This document shows, one piece after another, positions 27,170 through 34,705 of a stretch of DNA of 46,519 nt (the first letter of the stretch is position 1; each line of letters starts with the position of its first letter). The notes beneath the pieces were generated by a model. The model searched no databases. It was not told the DNA's origin and saw only the letters and a program-made list of their open reading frames with translations. The translations under genes and the position numbers were made by a program. The stretch comes from Arcicella sp. (GTDB taxonomy: Bacteria > Bacteroidota > Bacteroidia > Cytophagales > Spirosomataceae): the NCBI GenBank assembly GCA_025354645.1, contig JANXML010000077.1:1-46519 (forward strand). Direction: 5' to 3'.

Positions 27170-27471
27170 TGACTTATTCAGTCCAGTTTTTTGATGAAGT
27201 CATTAACGATATTCAAAAAGCAAAAATTTGGTACAAATCAAAAAGGGAAGGCTTAGAAATTGAATTTTCTTGGGCGATTGAAGATGCAATTGAACAAGTG
27301 ATCAAAATGCCCGTTTCTTATGCAATTAGATATAAAACAATCCGAATTGCTCATCCCAAGGTCTTTGCATACAACATTCATTTCTACATTGATGAAATTG
27401 AGAATGTTATCGTGATTACTGCCATTGTTCATAATAAACGTAATCAAGATTTTGTGGAAAATAGATTATAA
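27169..27471 (+). CDS. RelE/ParE-family toxin
   Basis: 100 residues with the RelE/ParE fold pattern: an N-terminal strand and two helices (EVINDIQKAKIWYKSKREGLEIEF), a strand with IRYKTIRIAHPKVF (basic and aromatic residues), then YNIHFYIDEIENVIVITAIVHNKRN, the usual final strands with a conserved histidine. RelE members cut mRNA at the ribosome; ParE members poison gyrase; which one applies cannot be told here. The gene looks intact, unlike two of the toxins at 32.8-34.3 kb. Its last three codons are inside a 26-bp perfect inverted repeat. Confidence 0.88.
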   Translation: MTYSVQFFDEVINDIQKAKIWYKSKREGLEIEFSWAIEDAIEQVIKMPVSYAIRYKTIRIAHPKVFAYNIHFYIDEIENVIVITAIVHNKRNQDFVENRL

Positions 27472-27516
27472 AGACAAAGGCTTCGATTCATCGAAGCCTT
27501 TGTCTTTATAATCTAT
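27461..27516. terminator. bidirectional terminator: 26-bp perfect palindrome spanning two stop codons
   Basis: The arms at 27461-27486 and 27491-27516 are exact complements with a TTCA loop. The palindrome includes the stop codon of the toxin (27469-27471) and of the convergent M42 peptidase (27513-27515). AT-rich outer parts give T-rich ends in both directions. Confidence 0.9.
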
Positions 27517-28583
27517 TTAATATACCGCCAATCTTCATCCCCTTTCAAAGCCAATAAAGTGCTGTAAATCAAGTCAATAACTTTCTGAACATCGTCTTTA
27601 TGAACTGTCTCGACGGTGGTGTGCATATATTTTAAAGGAAGTGAAATTAATGCCGAGGCAACACCTTCTGTAGCATACGCAAAGGCATCCGTGTCCGTTC
27701 CCGTTGAACGTGAAACCGCTTGTCTTTGAATCGAAATTTCTTTGTTTGCTGCTACTTCAAGAATAAAATCACGCACATTATTTTGCACCGCAGGACCATA
27801 ACAAATCACGGGACCGCTTCCACATTTCAAATCGCCTTGTTCTTTTTTGTTGTACATTGGTGATTGAGTATCGTGCGTAACATCGGTGACAATGGCAAGA
27901 TCTGGTTTCAATCTTTTCACAATCATTTCAGCCCCACGCAAACCAATTTCTTCTTGCACAGAATTGACAACGTACAAAGTAAATGGAAGCGTAACGCCGT
28001 TTTCTTTCAACATTCTTGCCACTTCTGCAATCATAAAACCGCCCATTCGGTTATCCAAAGCACGACCAACGTAAAATTTATCATTTAATTCCATCAAACC
28101 GTCCACAAAAGTGACCACCGTTCCCACATGAACGCCCATATCTTCGACTTCCTTTTTATTGGCAGCTCCCAAATCAATAAAAATATCATTGACGGTTGGG
28201 GCTTTATCCTTGGCAGTATCTCTAACATGAATGGCAGGATAACCAAAAACGCCACTTACTACACCTTTTTTTGTGTGCAAATTGCAACGCATGGAAGGAG
28301 CAATCACGGCATCTGAACCACCGTTTCGACGAACGAAAATATAACCGTTGTCGTCAATATAATTAACAAACCAAGAAATTTCATCGGCATGGGCTTCAAT
28401 AACCACTTTATAATCCGAACTTCCCTTGATAACGCCCACGGCAGTTCCGTAGGTATCAATAATGGTTTCATCAATGTATGGCTTCATATAATTCAACCAA
28501 ATTTGTTGTCCAGAGGCTTCAAAACCTGTTGGTGAAGCATTATTTAAGTATTCGTAAAGGAATTTTTTACTGTTTTCGTTCAT
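27513..28583 (-). CDS. M42-family metallopeptidase (glutamyl aminopeptidase-like)
   Basis: Two-zinc aminopeptidase, probably a large cytosolic oligomer. 356 residues from the chosen ATG. Metal and catalytic motifs: EAHADEISW (histidine ligand), GRALDNRMGG (bridging Asp), QEEIGLRGAE (catalytic and ligand Glu), VTDVTHDT (Asp ligand) and the C-terminal MHTTVETVHKDD (His ligand). The frame extends 23 codons upstream, but the start MNENSKKF at 28583 fits the family. Its ATG overlaps the stop of the DUF3226-like gene by four bases (ATGA), so translation is coupled to it, an unusual partner for a peptidase. Confidence 0.93.
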   Translation of the reverse strand: MNENSKKFLYEYLNNASPTGFEASGQQIWLNYMKPYIDETIIDTYGTAVGVIKGSSDYKVVIEAHADEISWFVNYIDDNGYIFVRRNGGSDAVIAPSMRCNLHTKKGVVSGVFGYPAIHVRDTAKDKAPTVNDIFIDLGAANKKEVEDMGVHVGTVVTFVDGLMELNDKFYVGRALDNRMGGFMIAEVARMLKENGVTLPFTLYVVNSVQEEIGLRGAEMIVKRLKPDLAIVTDVTHDTQSPMYNKKEQGDLKCGSGPVICYGPAVQNNVRDFILEVAANKEISIQRQAVSRSTGTDTDAFAYATEGVASALISLPLKYMHTTVETVHKDDVQKVIDLIYSTLLALKGDEDWRYIK

Positions 28584-29221
28584 GGTAATTTTTGAAAATA
28601 TTGGTCTAAAAATTGTTTTAAATTTACTAATGCTGGGGCGTTTAAATCCCAATGGTTCTGATTTTGATAATCTCGTTCTGTCTCTTTTATTTTCGTCTTC
28701 TGTTTTTTGCTTTCACCTAACAGTGCCTCTAAATAAGCATAAATCTTTGTCTTCCGAGCTGGTGTTGTAAATTCTCCTTCTTTTCGTTTAGAAGTTTTCA
28801 AGCAATTCTCATAACTATCCCAACATTCAAAAATTGCTTCGTTGTCTTGATTAATTATTCGCTCTAAAAGTGTTTCCAAATCGCCATCTGATTGATTATC
28901 TGGCAATAAAAAATGTTCAATAGGAAACTGAGACTTATATTTTTTAAAATTTTTTGATTCAATTTCAAAAGTATCTGCATCAAAAATGAAGAGATTTTTA
29001 ACTCCTTTTATATCATTGAATTTTAAAATTGGGTCAATCAATCTCATTTTAATTTCATCTTCAAAAACGCCTTTCCCTTCAACATTAAATATATCTCCAT
29101 TCGTTAAAACACCTTTTCGTACATCGCCAAAAGTTAATTTAGTATTATACCAAGCTATAATTAAATCTTGAAAGAACTTTTGGTCTGCAACACCTTCTAC
29201 AAAAATCTGAATCTTTTCCAT
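28580..29221 (-). CDS. DUF3226-like TOPRIM protein, partner of an AAA ATPase
   Basis: 213 residues. The N-terminus holds the TOPRIM glutamate in IQIFVEGVADQKFF (E9), with the DxD motif in NLFIFDADTFE (D81, D83), then a conserved LPDNQSDGDLETLLE region. This is the pattern of DUF3226, a TOPRIM family related to the nuclease part of OLD proteins. A GGAGG Shine-Dalgarno sits nine bases before the ATG, inside the end of the ATPase gene, and the ATPase stop overlaps the start as TAATG. The pair resembles split OLD/PARIS-type defence systems (ATPase plus separate TOPRIM). Family call is good; defence role is inference. Confidence 0.82.
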   Translation of the reverse strand: MEKIQIFVEGVADQKFFQDLIIAWYNTKLTFGDVRKGVLTNGDIFNVEGKGVFEDEIKMRLIDPILKFNDIKGVKNLFIFDADTFEIESKNFKKYKSQFPIEHFLLPDNQSDGDLETLLERIINQDNEAIFECWDSYENCLKTSKRKEGEFTTPARKTKIYAYLEALLGESKKQKTKIKETERDYQNQNHWDLNAPALVNLKQFLDQYFQKLP

Positions 29222-30339
29222 TAAAAACCTCCTCTTGTGTTATAACCTATTTCCATTGCGAATTCAAATTGTTTAAAGTCAAATGTTACAGATTTTACCT
29301 GTCCTTCTGAATTTTCAACTAAACTAATATTACGTGCTTCATTTTGATATTCTTCTCCTAATTCTGTGAAAGCATCCACAAAATATTTTTGACACTCCAA
29401 ACTATGAGTGGTAGCGAATAATTGAACATCATGTAGTTTACACATTTTTATAACAGTCTTCCAAAAATCTTTTAATCTTGAAAAATGTATGCCTGTTTCT
29501 ATTTCATCAATCATTAGGCGTTTGCCTTTTGCATCTAAAATTTCCAATAAAATGCGTGTAAGTTTGACAACTCCATCACCAAAATGGATAATTGGGTATA
29601 GTCCATTTCTATCTTCAAGACCAACCGCTAAGTATTCTATTTCACCTATTTTATGTGGTCGAATTTCATCTACTTTGGGTAAAATCATTTTCAAAGTTTT
29701 TAAAAATTCATTCCTTAATATTTTATCATCATTTAAAAATTTATAGAATAAAGAAAGTACATCAGTATTATATCCATCATTAAGATAAATCATATTTACT
29801 CTATATTTTTTCAAAAGAACTTCGCTAAGTGCTCTACCAAAATACCCATTATATATTTTACTGCCATTCAGTAATACCCCACTATCACTAAAATACCGAA
29901 GCCAATATTTCGCATTGGTATTGCCCATGATAGTATCTTCAATGATATTTTCACGTTCCGTAAGTGATAAATTGTCATATTCTTCAAAATCAATTGTTAT
30001 ATACTCTGTCTGAATACTTTCTTCTGTGAGATATTCAATCAAGTAGTGCTTAGAAATATCTTTTATAAGGATTTCAAATAAATTACTTTTTTGAAGGTCA
30101 TCAAACGGAGGAACAGTATTATTATTAAGATTTATCATTTTTCTTTTGATAAGAATGTTTATAAAACTCCATACCAAATATCCAAGATTTTTATCAAAGC
30201 ATAACCCCTCCAAAACACTCGTCTTCCCCACATTATTATCACCAACCAATAAATTATATTGACCAATATTTTCCATTTCAAAAGAATCAAATCTTTTAAA
30301 GTTTTCTATTTTGAAATATGTCAAATGGTTTTCGCCCAT
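29221..30339 (-). CDS. AAA_15/OLD-like ABC-type ATPase
   Basis: 372 residues. N-terminus YFKIENFKRFDSFEME, then Walker A GDNNVGKTSVLEGL (start of the RecF/SMC-type head). The Walker B region is KRLMIDEIETGIHFSR, and the histidine switch is FATTHSLECQKYF. This is the AAA_15/AAA_21 ATPase layout of OLD-family and PARIS-type systems, without a TOPRIM domain of its own; the TOPRIM is supplied by the next gene. The frame continues 15 codons upstream into the REP-like repeat (30351-30408); the ATG at 30339 gives the family start MGENHLTYFKIENF. Probably senses phage products and controls the partner (inferred). Confidence 0.88.
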   Translation of the reverse strand: MGENHLTYFKIENFKRFDSFEMENIGQYNLLVGDNNVGKTSVLEGLCFDKNLGYLVWSFINILIKRKMINLNNNTVPPFDDLQKSNLFEILIKDISKHYLIEYLTEESIQTEYITIDFEEYDNLSLTERENIIEDTIMGNTNAKYWLRYFSDSGVLLNGSKIYNGYFGRALSEVLLKKYRVNMIYLNDGYNTDVLSLFYKFLNDDKILRNEFLKTLKMILPKVDEIRPHKIGEIEYLAVGLEDRNGLYPIIHFGDGVVKLTRILLEILDAKGKRLMIDEIETGIHFSRLKDFWKTVIKMCKLHDVQLFATTHSLECQKYFVDAFTELGEEYQNEARNISLVENSEGQVKSVTFDFKQFEFAMEIGYNTRGGF

Positions 30340-30350
30340 AGTTTTTATAA

Positions 30351-30408
30351 GTAGGACAGGTTTCCAACCTGTCATTAGTATCAAAGACAGGTTGGAAACC
30401 TGTCCTAC
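30351..30408. repeat. REP/BIME-like double palindrome (GTAG foot), copy 2
   Basis: Two perfect 23-base complementary arms (30351-30373 and 30386-30408) around a 12-base spacer. Left arm starts GTAGGACAGGTTTCCAACCT and the element ends CTAC. Same unit as 2608-2662. It fills the gap between the carboxylase stop and the ATPase start. Confidence 0.93.
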
Positions 30409-30411
30409 ATA

Positions 30412-31968
30412 TTACAAAGGTATATTCCCATGCTTTTTTCTCGGCATATTTACCACCTTATTTTCTAACATTTTGAAGGCTCTGATAAGTTTCTGACGAG
30501 TTTCAGAAGGCATAATTACTTCGTCAATATAGCCTCTGTGAGCTGCACGGTAGGGATTTGCGAATTTTTCAGTATAATCATCCACCTTTTCTTGGAGTTT
30601 TTCTTCGGGGTTTTCTGCCGCAGCAATTTCTCTTTTGAAAATAATTTCGGCAGCACCTTTTGCTCCCATTACGGCAATTTCTGCTGATGTCCAAGCGTAG
30701 TTCATGTCTGCCCCGATGTGTTTGGAATTCATTACGTCATACGCACCGCCGTAAGCCTTGCGGGTGATGACCGTGATTCTTGGAACGGTTGCTTCGCAGA
30801 AAGCATACAACAATTTTGCTCCGTGCGTAATGATACCGCCCCATTCTTGATTTGTCCCTGGCATAAACCCTGGAACGTCCTCCAAAACCAATAGCGGAAT
30901 ATTGAAACAGTCGCAAAAACGCACAAAACGGGCGGCTTTCTGACTGGCTTGAATATCCAAAACACCCGCCATCACGGCTGGTTGATTTGCCACAATTCCG
31001 ATGCTACGACCCCCCAAACGGGCAAAACCGACAATGATATTTTCTGCGTAATTTTTATGAACCTCAAAGAAAGAATCTGCATCAGTGATGATGTCGATAA
31101 CTTCCTTCATGTCGTAAGGTTGATTGGGGTTTTCTGGAATGATTTTGTCTAAACTTTCTCTGATTTCGTTGTTAGCTTCGTAGGGCAAAAAAGGTGCTTG
31201 GTCTTCGCAATTTTGAGGAATGTATGACAATAATTTCTTGATGTCGTTGATACAAGTAACCTCATTGGCACACGAAAAATGCGTTACGCCCGACTTGGTA
31301 GAATGCGTAGAAGCACCGCCCAGTTCTTCGGAAGTTACTACTTCGTGCGTTACAGTTTTGACCACATTCGGACCCGTTACGAACATATATGAGGTATTTT
31401 CGACCATCATAATAAAGTCCGTAATGGCGGGAGAATATACCGCCCCACCCGCACAGGGACCCATAATGGCAGATATTTGTGGAATTACGCCCGATGCCAA
31501 AGTGTTTTTATAGAAAATATCGGCATAACCCGCCAAGGACATTACGCCCTCTTGGATTCTTGCCCCGCCCGAATCGTTTAGACCAATTAAAGGAGCACCA
31601 TTTTTCATGGCTAAATCCATGATTTTACAGATTTTCTCGGCGTGGGTTTCGGATAATGCTCCGCCAAAAATCGTAAAATCCTGAGCAAAAACATAGACCA
31701 TTCTGCCATGGATTGTGCCATAACCCGTGATGACTCCATCGCCCAAATAATATTCTTTATCCAAGCCAAAATCTTTGCAGCGGTGCATAACAAATTTGCC
31801 AATTTCCTCAAAACTGCCTTCATCCAATAACAACGTAACCCGCTCACGAGCCGTCAATTTGCCTTTTTTGTGTTGAGCCTCAATTCTCTTTTCTCCTCCG
31901 CCAAGCAACGCTTCGGCATTTTTCTTTTCTAAAATATTGAATTTATCTTGGTTTGTTTTGGGAGTCAT
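30412..31968 (-). CDS. pccB: acyl-CoA (propionyl-CoA) carboxylase carboxyltransferase subunit
   Basis: Transfers carboxyl from biotin to an acyl-CoA; in Bacteroidota mostly propionyl-CoA to methylmalonyl-CoA. 518 residues, normal length. Carboxyltransferase N-domain with [31 protein letters not shown], the oxyanion-forming GGARIQEG and [15 protein letters not shown]-domain with [16 protein letters not shown] and [14 protein letters not shown]. The motifs fit PccB/MmdA-type proteins; substrate specificity is not proven. No biotin-carrier or carboxylase subunit is adjacent. meaB, also of methylmalonyl-CoA metabolism, is 8 kb away. Confidence 0.93.
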   Translation of the reverse strand: MTPKTNQDKFNILEKKNAEALLGGGEKRIEAQHKKGKLTARERVTLLLDEGSFEEIGKFVMHRCKDFGLDKEYYLGDGVITGYGTIHGRMVYVFAQDFTIFGGALSETHAEKICKIMDLAMKNGAPLIGLNDSGGARIQEGVMSLAGYADIFYKNTLASGVIPQISAIMGPCAGGAVYSPAITDFIMMVENTSYMFVTGPNVVKTVTHEVVTSEELGGASTHSTKSGVTHFSCANEVTCINDIKKLLSYIPQNCEDQAPFLPYEANNEIRESLDKIIPENPNQPYDMKEVIDIITDADSFFEVHKNYAENIIVGFARLGGRSIGIVANQPAVMAGVLDIQASQKAARFVRFCDCFNIPLLVLEDVPGFMPGTNQEWGGIITHGAKLLYAFCEATVPRITVITRKAYGGAYDVMNSKHIGADMNYAWTSAEIAVMGAKGAAEIIFKREIAAAENPEEKLQEKVDDYTEKFANPYRAAHRGYIDEVIMPSETRQKLIRAFKMLENKVVNMPRKKHGNIPL

Positions 31969-32009
31969 TTGAGGTTTGGTTGATGGATTGATGGTCTAAT
32001 TTTTTTTGT

Positions 32010-32486
32010 TCAATCAAATAAAGTATGTCCTTTTTGAAGCCTTATATAATTTTTTACTTGTTGATTTATTTTATCTAAATAAGTTTGTCTATCATCAGAA
32101 TAAAAAAAACTAAAATTATAAGTTGGTTTAATCATAAAATAATAGCTCTCTCCATTGTTCAAGTGAAGAATATTGTAAAAGTCTAATATTCCACTTTTCT
32201 CTACACACTTAAATAAATCTATGTTTCTCCTATTCATTTTATAAATATTTTCAAAATATAATTTATCTTCTTCATACCAAATATTCCAAACTTTTGAATT
32301 GAAATATTGAGTTCCTAAAATAAAGAACAATCCAATGAACAATATAAAAAAAGCACCAAAAGAAAAGTTAAACACAAGTACAAATATCAATGGTATTAGA
32401 ATTATTAAGATTGTAAAACCTGCGATAAACCAACTAAGGAATTGTAGCACTTTAATATCTACATTACTGATGCGATTTTTATTCAT
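32010..32486 (-). CDS. hypothetical membrane protein (158 aa)
   Basis: 158 residues with two hydrophobic stretches (about 14-36 and 40-58; LIPLIFVLVFNFSFGAFFIL) and a C-terminal cytoplasmic or periplasmic domain rich in aromatic residues (YFENIYKMNRRNIDLFKCVEK, NFSFFYSDDRQTYLDKI). I do not recognise a family. It lies between the carboxylase subunit (41 bases downstream) and the toxin-antitoxin array. Its composition is ordinary for the genome. Confidence 0.7.
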   Translation of the reverse strand: MNKNRISNVDIKVLQFLSWFIAGFTILIILIPLIFVLVFNFSFGAFFILFIGLFFILGTQYFNSKVWNIWYEEDKLYFENIYKMNRRNIDLFKCVEKSGILDFYNILHLNNGESYYFMIKPTYNFSFFYSDDRQTYLDKINQQVKNYIRLQKGHTLFD

Positions 32487-32540
32487 CTGTTTTTAAAATT
32501 ACATTTAAACAACCCATTAATACGCTTTTCAACAAAAATA

Positions 32541-32628
32541 CCCACATTCTCCTTAAAAACCAACAAAGCCAAGTTTGCCTATTTTGTGTAGGTAAACTTG
32601 GCTTTGTTGGTTGGAGAGTTATTTGATT
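32541..32628 (-). repeat. toxin-antitoxin array hairpin repeat, copy A
   Basis: The 51-bp core (32560-32610) has 21-bp arms, CCAACAAAGCCAAGTTTGCC and its complement with one G-T pair. Left flank CACATTCTCCTTAAAAA, right flank TTGGAGAGTTATTTGATTTT. Read on the minus strand, the hairpin is followed by TTTTTAAGG, so it may end transcripts of the VapBC module. The shared right flank continues into the 3' end of the 56-residue ORF. Confidence 0.9.
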
Positions 32629-32799
32629 TTAAACGCTTACCAAATTTTTAGAATTCTGTTTTTGCTTTGTTATAAAATCAACAATCTTATCTCTAAACTC
32701 CCGAGATTCTTCGGTCAGTTTATAATTATGTATGTTCAGTTCTCCCGAAACTTCATAATCAGATTTTGAAACCTTCGGTAGTATTTTATATTTGCTCAT
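32629..32799 (-). CDS. small ORF (56 aa) downstream of vapC, linked to the repeat
   Basis: 56 codons from ATG at 32799, 16 bases after the vapC stop. The product starts MSKYKILPKVSKSDYE, continues with GELNIHNYKLTEESREFRDK, and ends in a basic tail (KQKQNSKNLVSV). Charged and small, like an antitoxin or accessory component. No family recognised. The last 23 codons lie in the conserved right flank of the hairpin repeat and recur, truncated, at 35041-35109 (nearly identical) and in traces at 34437-34448. It may be a real third gene of the module or part of the repeat element. Confidence 0.5.
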   Translation of the reverse strand: MSKYKILPKVSKSDYEVSGELNIHNYKLTEESREFRDKIVDFITKQKQNSKNLVSV

Positions 32800-32815
32800 G
32801 TTTTTGTGAAAACTA

Positions 32816-33189
32816 TTAGATATTATAAGGATTAATCACTTGTAAATCAGCAATTTGCTCAAAATCTTTTGAATTTCTTGTTATCAAAATCAGCCCATTT
32901 ACTATCGCTGTTGCGGCAATAATGGCATCTGGTAATTGAGTTTTATATTGTTGCCTTAATCTGATGGTCTGAGCAAATATTTCGTCATCAATGTGGTCAA
33001 AAATGGTTGCCAAATCAATGAATATTTCTAAGGTTTCTTTTCTTGCAAAGGAATTCTGGTACTCGCAAAAAGTTCAATACTGGTTATTACTGAAATCTTT
33101 GGTTCAATGCTGACTAACAAGTTTTTTGCATTGATGGGCAGTTTTGAGGTACAGAAATCTATGACTGTGTTTGTGTCTAATAAATACAT
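32816..33189 (-). pseudogene. VapC-type PIN-domain toxin, frameshifted
   Basis: Reads MYLLDTNTVIDF from ATG at 33189 (first catalytic Asp), then VITSIELFAS (Glu), then runs into TAG at 33028-33030. The second half is in the neighbouring frame: LEIFIDLATIFDHIDDE, then TQLPDAIIAATA and RNSKDFEQI (the remaining acidic residues), stopping at 32816. Adding one base restores a complete 124-residue PIN toxin. The missing base is between about 33031 and 33071; candidates are the A5 run at 33067-33071 (plus-strand numbering) or the stretch before the TAG. Either a true loss of the toxin or a sequencing error in a homopolymer. Confidence 0.85.
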
Positions 33190-33200
33190 AAATTTCAAAA

Positions 33201-33443
33201 TTACTTATTTAATCGTTCTCCCCAATCTTTCCGTCCTTCCTCTACTTTTTTATTTAATTCATTTCCTGTTTCTTCACTAAGTTTTCCCCATAAATCAGCC
33301 ATTGTTTTTTTAGGAGAAACAGCTTTTTCTTCGATTATTTCATCAAGTGAATAAAATAAAATCTCTATTTTTTTGCCAATGTATTTACTTGGAATAGCCA
33401 AATTATAGCTATTATTTTGAGGTATTGCGATTGTCTTATTCAT
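33201..33443 (-). CDS. VapB-type antitoxin (intact)
   Basis: 80 residues, ending 11 bases before the vapC start. The N-terminal part (TIAIPQNNSYNLAIPSKYIG) fits an AbrB/SpoVT-like DNA-binding beta strand pair or DUF2281-like type; the C-terminal half is acidic and helical (KTMADLWGKLSEETGNELNK), as expected for the toxin-binding tail. The frame is undamaged, although the toxin is broken. Confidence 0.8.
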   Translation of the reverse strand: MNKTIAIPQNNSYNLAIPSKYIGKKIEILFYSLDEIIEEKAVSPKKTMADLWGKLSEETGNELNKKVEEGRKDWGERLNK

Positions 33444-33513
33444 AGTATTTTGCTTCTATTGTTATTGTAATCAGTTTATCAATTAGGAAAACTGATTAAA
33501 TTCAAATGAACTA

Positions 33514-33597
33514 TACAAAAATACCCACATTCCCCTTAAAAACCAACAAAGCCAAGTTTGTCTATTTTATATAGGTAAACTTCGCTTTATAAAACTT
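33514..33597 (-). repeat. toxin-antitoxin array hairpin repeat, copy B (degenerate)
   Basis: Left flank ACCCACATTCCCCTTAAAAA and left arm CCAACAAAGCCAAGTTTG match the other copies. The right arm is damaged after AGGTAAACTT (CGCTTTATAAAA instead of GGCTTTGTTGG), so the base of the stem no longer pairs. It lies between higA and vapB. Confidence 0.85.
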
Positions 33598-33608
33598 TGA
33601 TTTAGACC

Positions 33609-33920
33609 TCAACTAATCGAAAATTCTAACTTCCGATTAAAACCTTGTTCGATTAAACGATACAGTGTAGATAACTGAATGTCTGCATGACCATTTTCAA
33701 TCCTTGAAATATAGCTTTTTTTCGTGCCTGTCTTCTCGGCTAATTGTGCTTGTGTGAGGTGTGCCTTTGCACGTTCTTCCTTCAACACTTCTGCCACCAT
33801 AAAAGTATGTGCTTTTACTTCAAAATCAGTACGTGAAGCGGTGCCACGTTCTCCGTATTTTTTATCTAAATGACTATCCCAAGAGACAATCTTATTTTTT
33901 GATTTTACTTCGTTTTTCAT
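33609..33920 (-). CDS. HigA-type antitoxin with XRE helix-turn-helix (intact)
   Basis: 103 residues from ATG at 33920 (MKNEVKSKNKIVSWD). The frame continues up to 33944, but the later start matches the family. Central helix-turn-helix: LTQAQLAEKTGTKKSYISRI with ENGHADIQLSTLYRLIEQG. N-terminal region WDSHLDKKYGERGT is typical of antitoxins in HigBA pairs where the toxin comes first. It overlaps the end of the higB frame by 29 bases. Undamaged, so it may still regulate its own promoter and protect against other HigB-like toxins. Confidence 0.9.
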   Translation of the reverse strand: MKNEVKSKNKIVSWDSHLDKKYGERGTASRTDFEVKAHTFMVAEVLKEERAKAHLTQAQLAEKTGTKKSYISRIENGHADIQLSTLYRLIEQGFNRKLEFSIS

Positions 33921-34266
33921 TTTCTTCGTCAATTTGTTTATCAATGAAATATTGTTTTTTCAACTGTTTCGCTAATTCTATTTCTTGCTTAGGCGTTTTC
34001 TGTGATTTCTTTTGAAACGAATTGATAAGTACCACCAAACGCCCAGCATCAAAAAAGCACATTATTCTGTAAATATTTCCTTCATATTCCACTCTAATTT
34101 CATAAAGCCCATCAGTGCCTTCTAAATGTTTGAAGAAACGTTTCGGAATAAAATCAAGTGTCTTTACTAATTCAAAAACGTAATCAATTTTTCCCTATAC
34201 ATCTTCATCCAAGGCTGAATAGAAATTTGGGAAATAATCTCCATAAGTAACAATAGTACGATTCAT
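33892..34266 (-). pseudogene. HigB/RelE-type toxin with a nonsense codon
   Basis: Begins ATG at 34266 (MNRTIVTYGDYFPNFYSALD) and hits TAG at 34195-34197 (codon 24). The frame then continues without damage: FVFE-like YVFELVKTLDFIPKRFFKHL, then GLYEIRVEYEGNIYRIMCFF (the Gp49/HigB core) and the basic tail KQLKKQYFIDKQIDEENEKR, ending at 33892. A single C to T change in CAG would explain the stop. Without readthrough only a 23-residue stub is made, and no good internal start exists (the next possible one is a GTG at 34092). A family member of HigB phage-Gp49-like toxins. Confidence 0.85.
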
Positions 34267-34350
34267 AAAGTAAAGGTAACGAATTCGTGAACATTATGCA
34301 ATATCTGTTAAATCAATTGATTCTTTTAGGCTAAAAATTCTTGTAACATT

Positions 34351-34447
34351 CTTAAAAACCAACAAAGCCAAGTTTACCTACAAAAAATAGGCAAACTTGG
34401 CTTTGTTGGTTGGTTGGAGAGTTATTTGATTTTAAATGTTTTTAGAA
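34351..34447 (-). repeat. toxin-antitoxin array hairpin repeat, copy C (core inverted)
   Basis: The 51-bp core is at 34359-34409. Its stem arms match copies A and D, but the loop and adjoining bases match only when read in reverse complement (one mismatch to copy A). The flanks (CTTAAAAA left, TTGGAGAGTTATTTGATTTT right) keep the normal orientation. It lies between the relE stop and the higB start. Confidence 0.9.
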
Positions 34448-34705
34448 TTAATCATAAATGTCTTTTCGATGCCCAAGTTTAATTACGTCTACGATAAGTT
34501 CATCATCAAAAACCTCATATATTACTCGATAATTACCAATTCTAATTCTGTATCCATCTCTATTTTTTAGGTTTTTATAACCATTTGGTCGAGGATTTTC
34601 GGATAAATCTTCAATGGCATCAATAATTGGTTCGGCTATTTTGTCTGGAAGTTTGTCTAATTGCTTTTCAGCTTTCTTAGTTAAACTAATGGTATATTTA
34701 AGCAT
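34448..34705 (-). CDS. RelE/YoeB-type toxin (intact)
   Basis: 85 residues, the usual size for RelE. The RelE pattern is complete: SLTKKAEKQLDKLPDKIAEP, then ENPRPNGYKNLKNRDGYRIR, GNYRVIYEVFDDELIVDVIK and the basic end LGHRKDIYD. These include the conserved R in YRIRIGNYRVIY and the H-R region that form the mRNA-cutting surface in RelE. Its start overlaps the antitoxin stop by eight bases. Only this toxin of the three in the array is intact. Confidence 0.93.
   Translation of the reverse strand: MLKYTISLTKKAEKQLDKLPDKIAEPIIDAIEDLSENPRPNGYKNLKNRDGYRIRIGNYRVIYEVFDDELIVDVIKLGHRKDIYD

Noticed and set aside
28584-28652. 23-codon N-terminal extension of the M42 peptidase
   Set aside because: It lies inside the TOPRIM gene end; the start at 28583 matches the family and the ATGA overlap.
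28580-30339. A Gabija, Septu or retron-type system
   Set aside because: No UvrD-like helicase, HNH protein or reverse transcriptase is present; ATPase plus TOPRIM fits split OLD/PARIS-type better.
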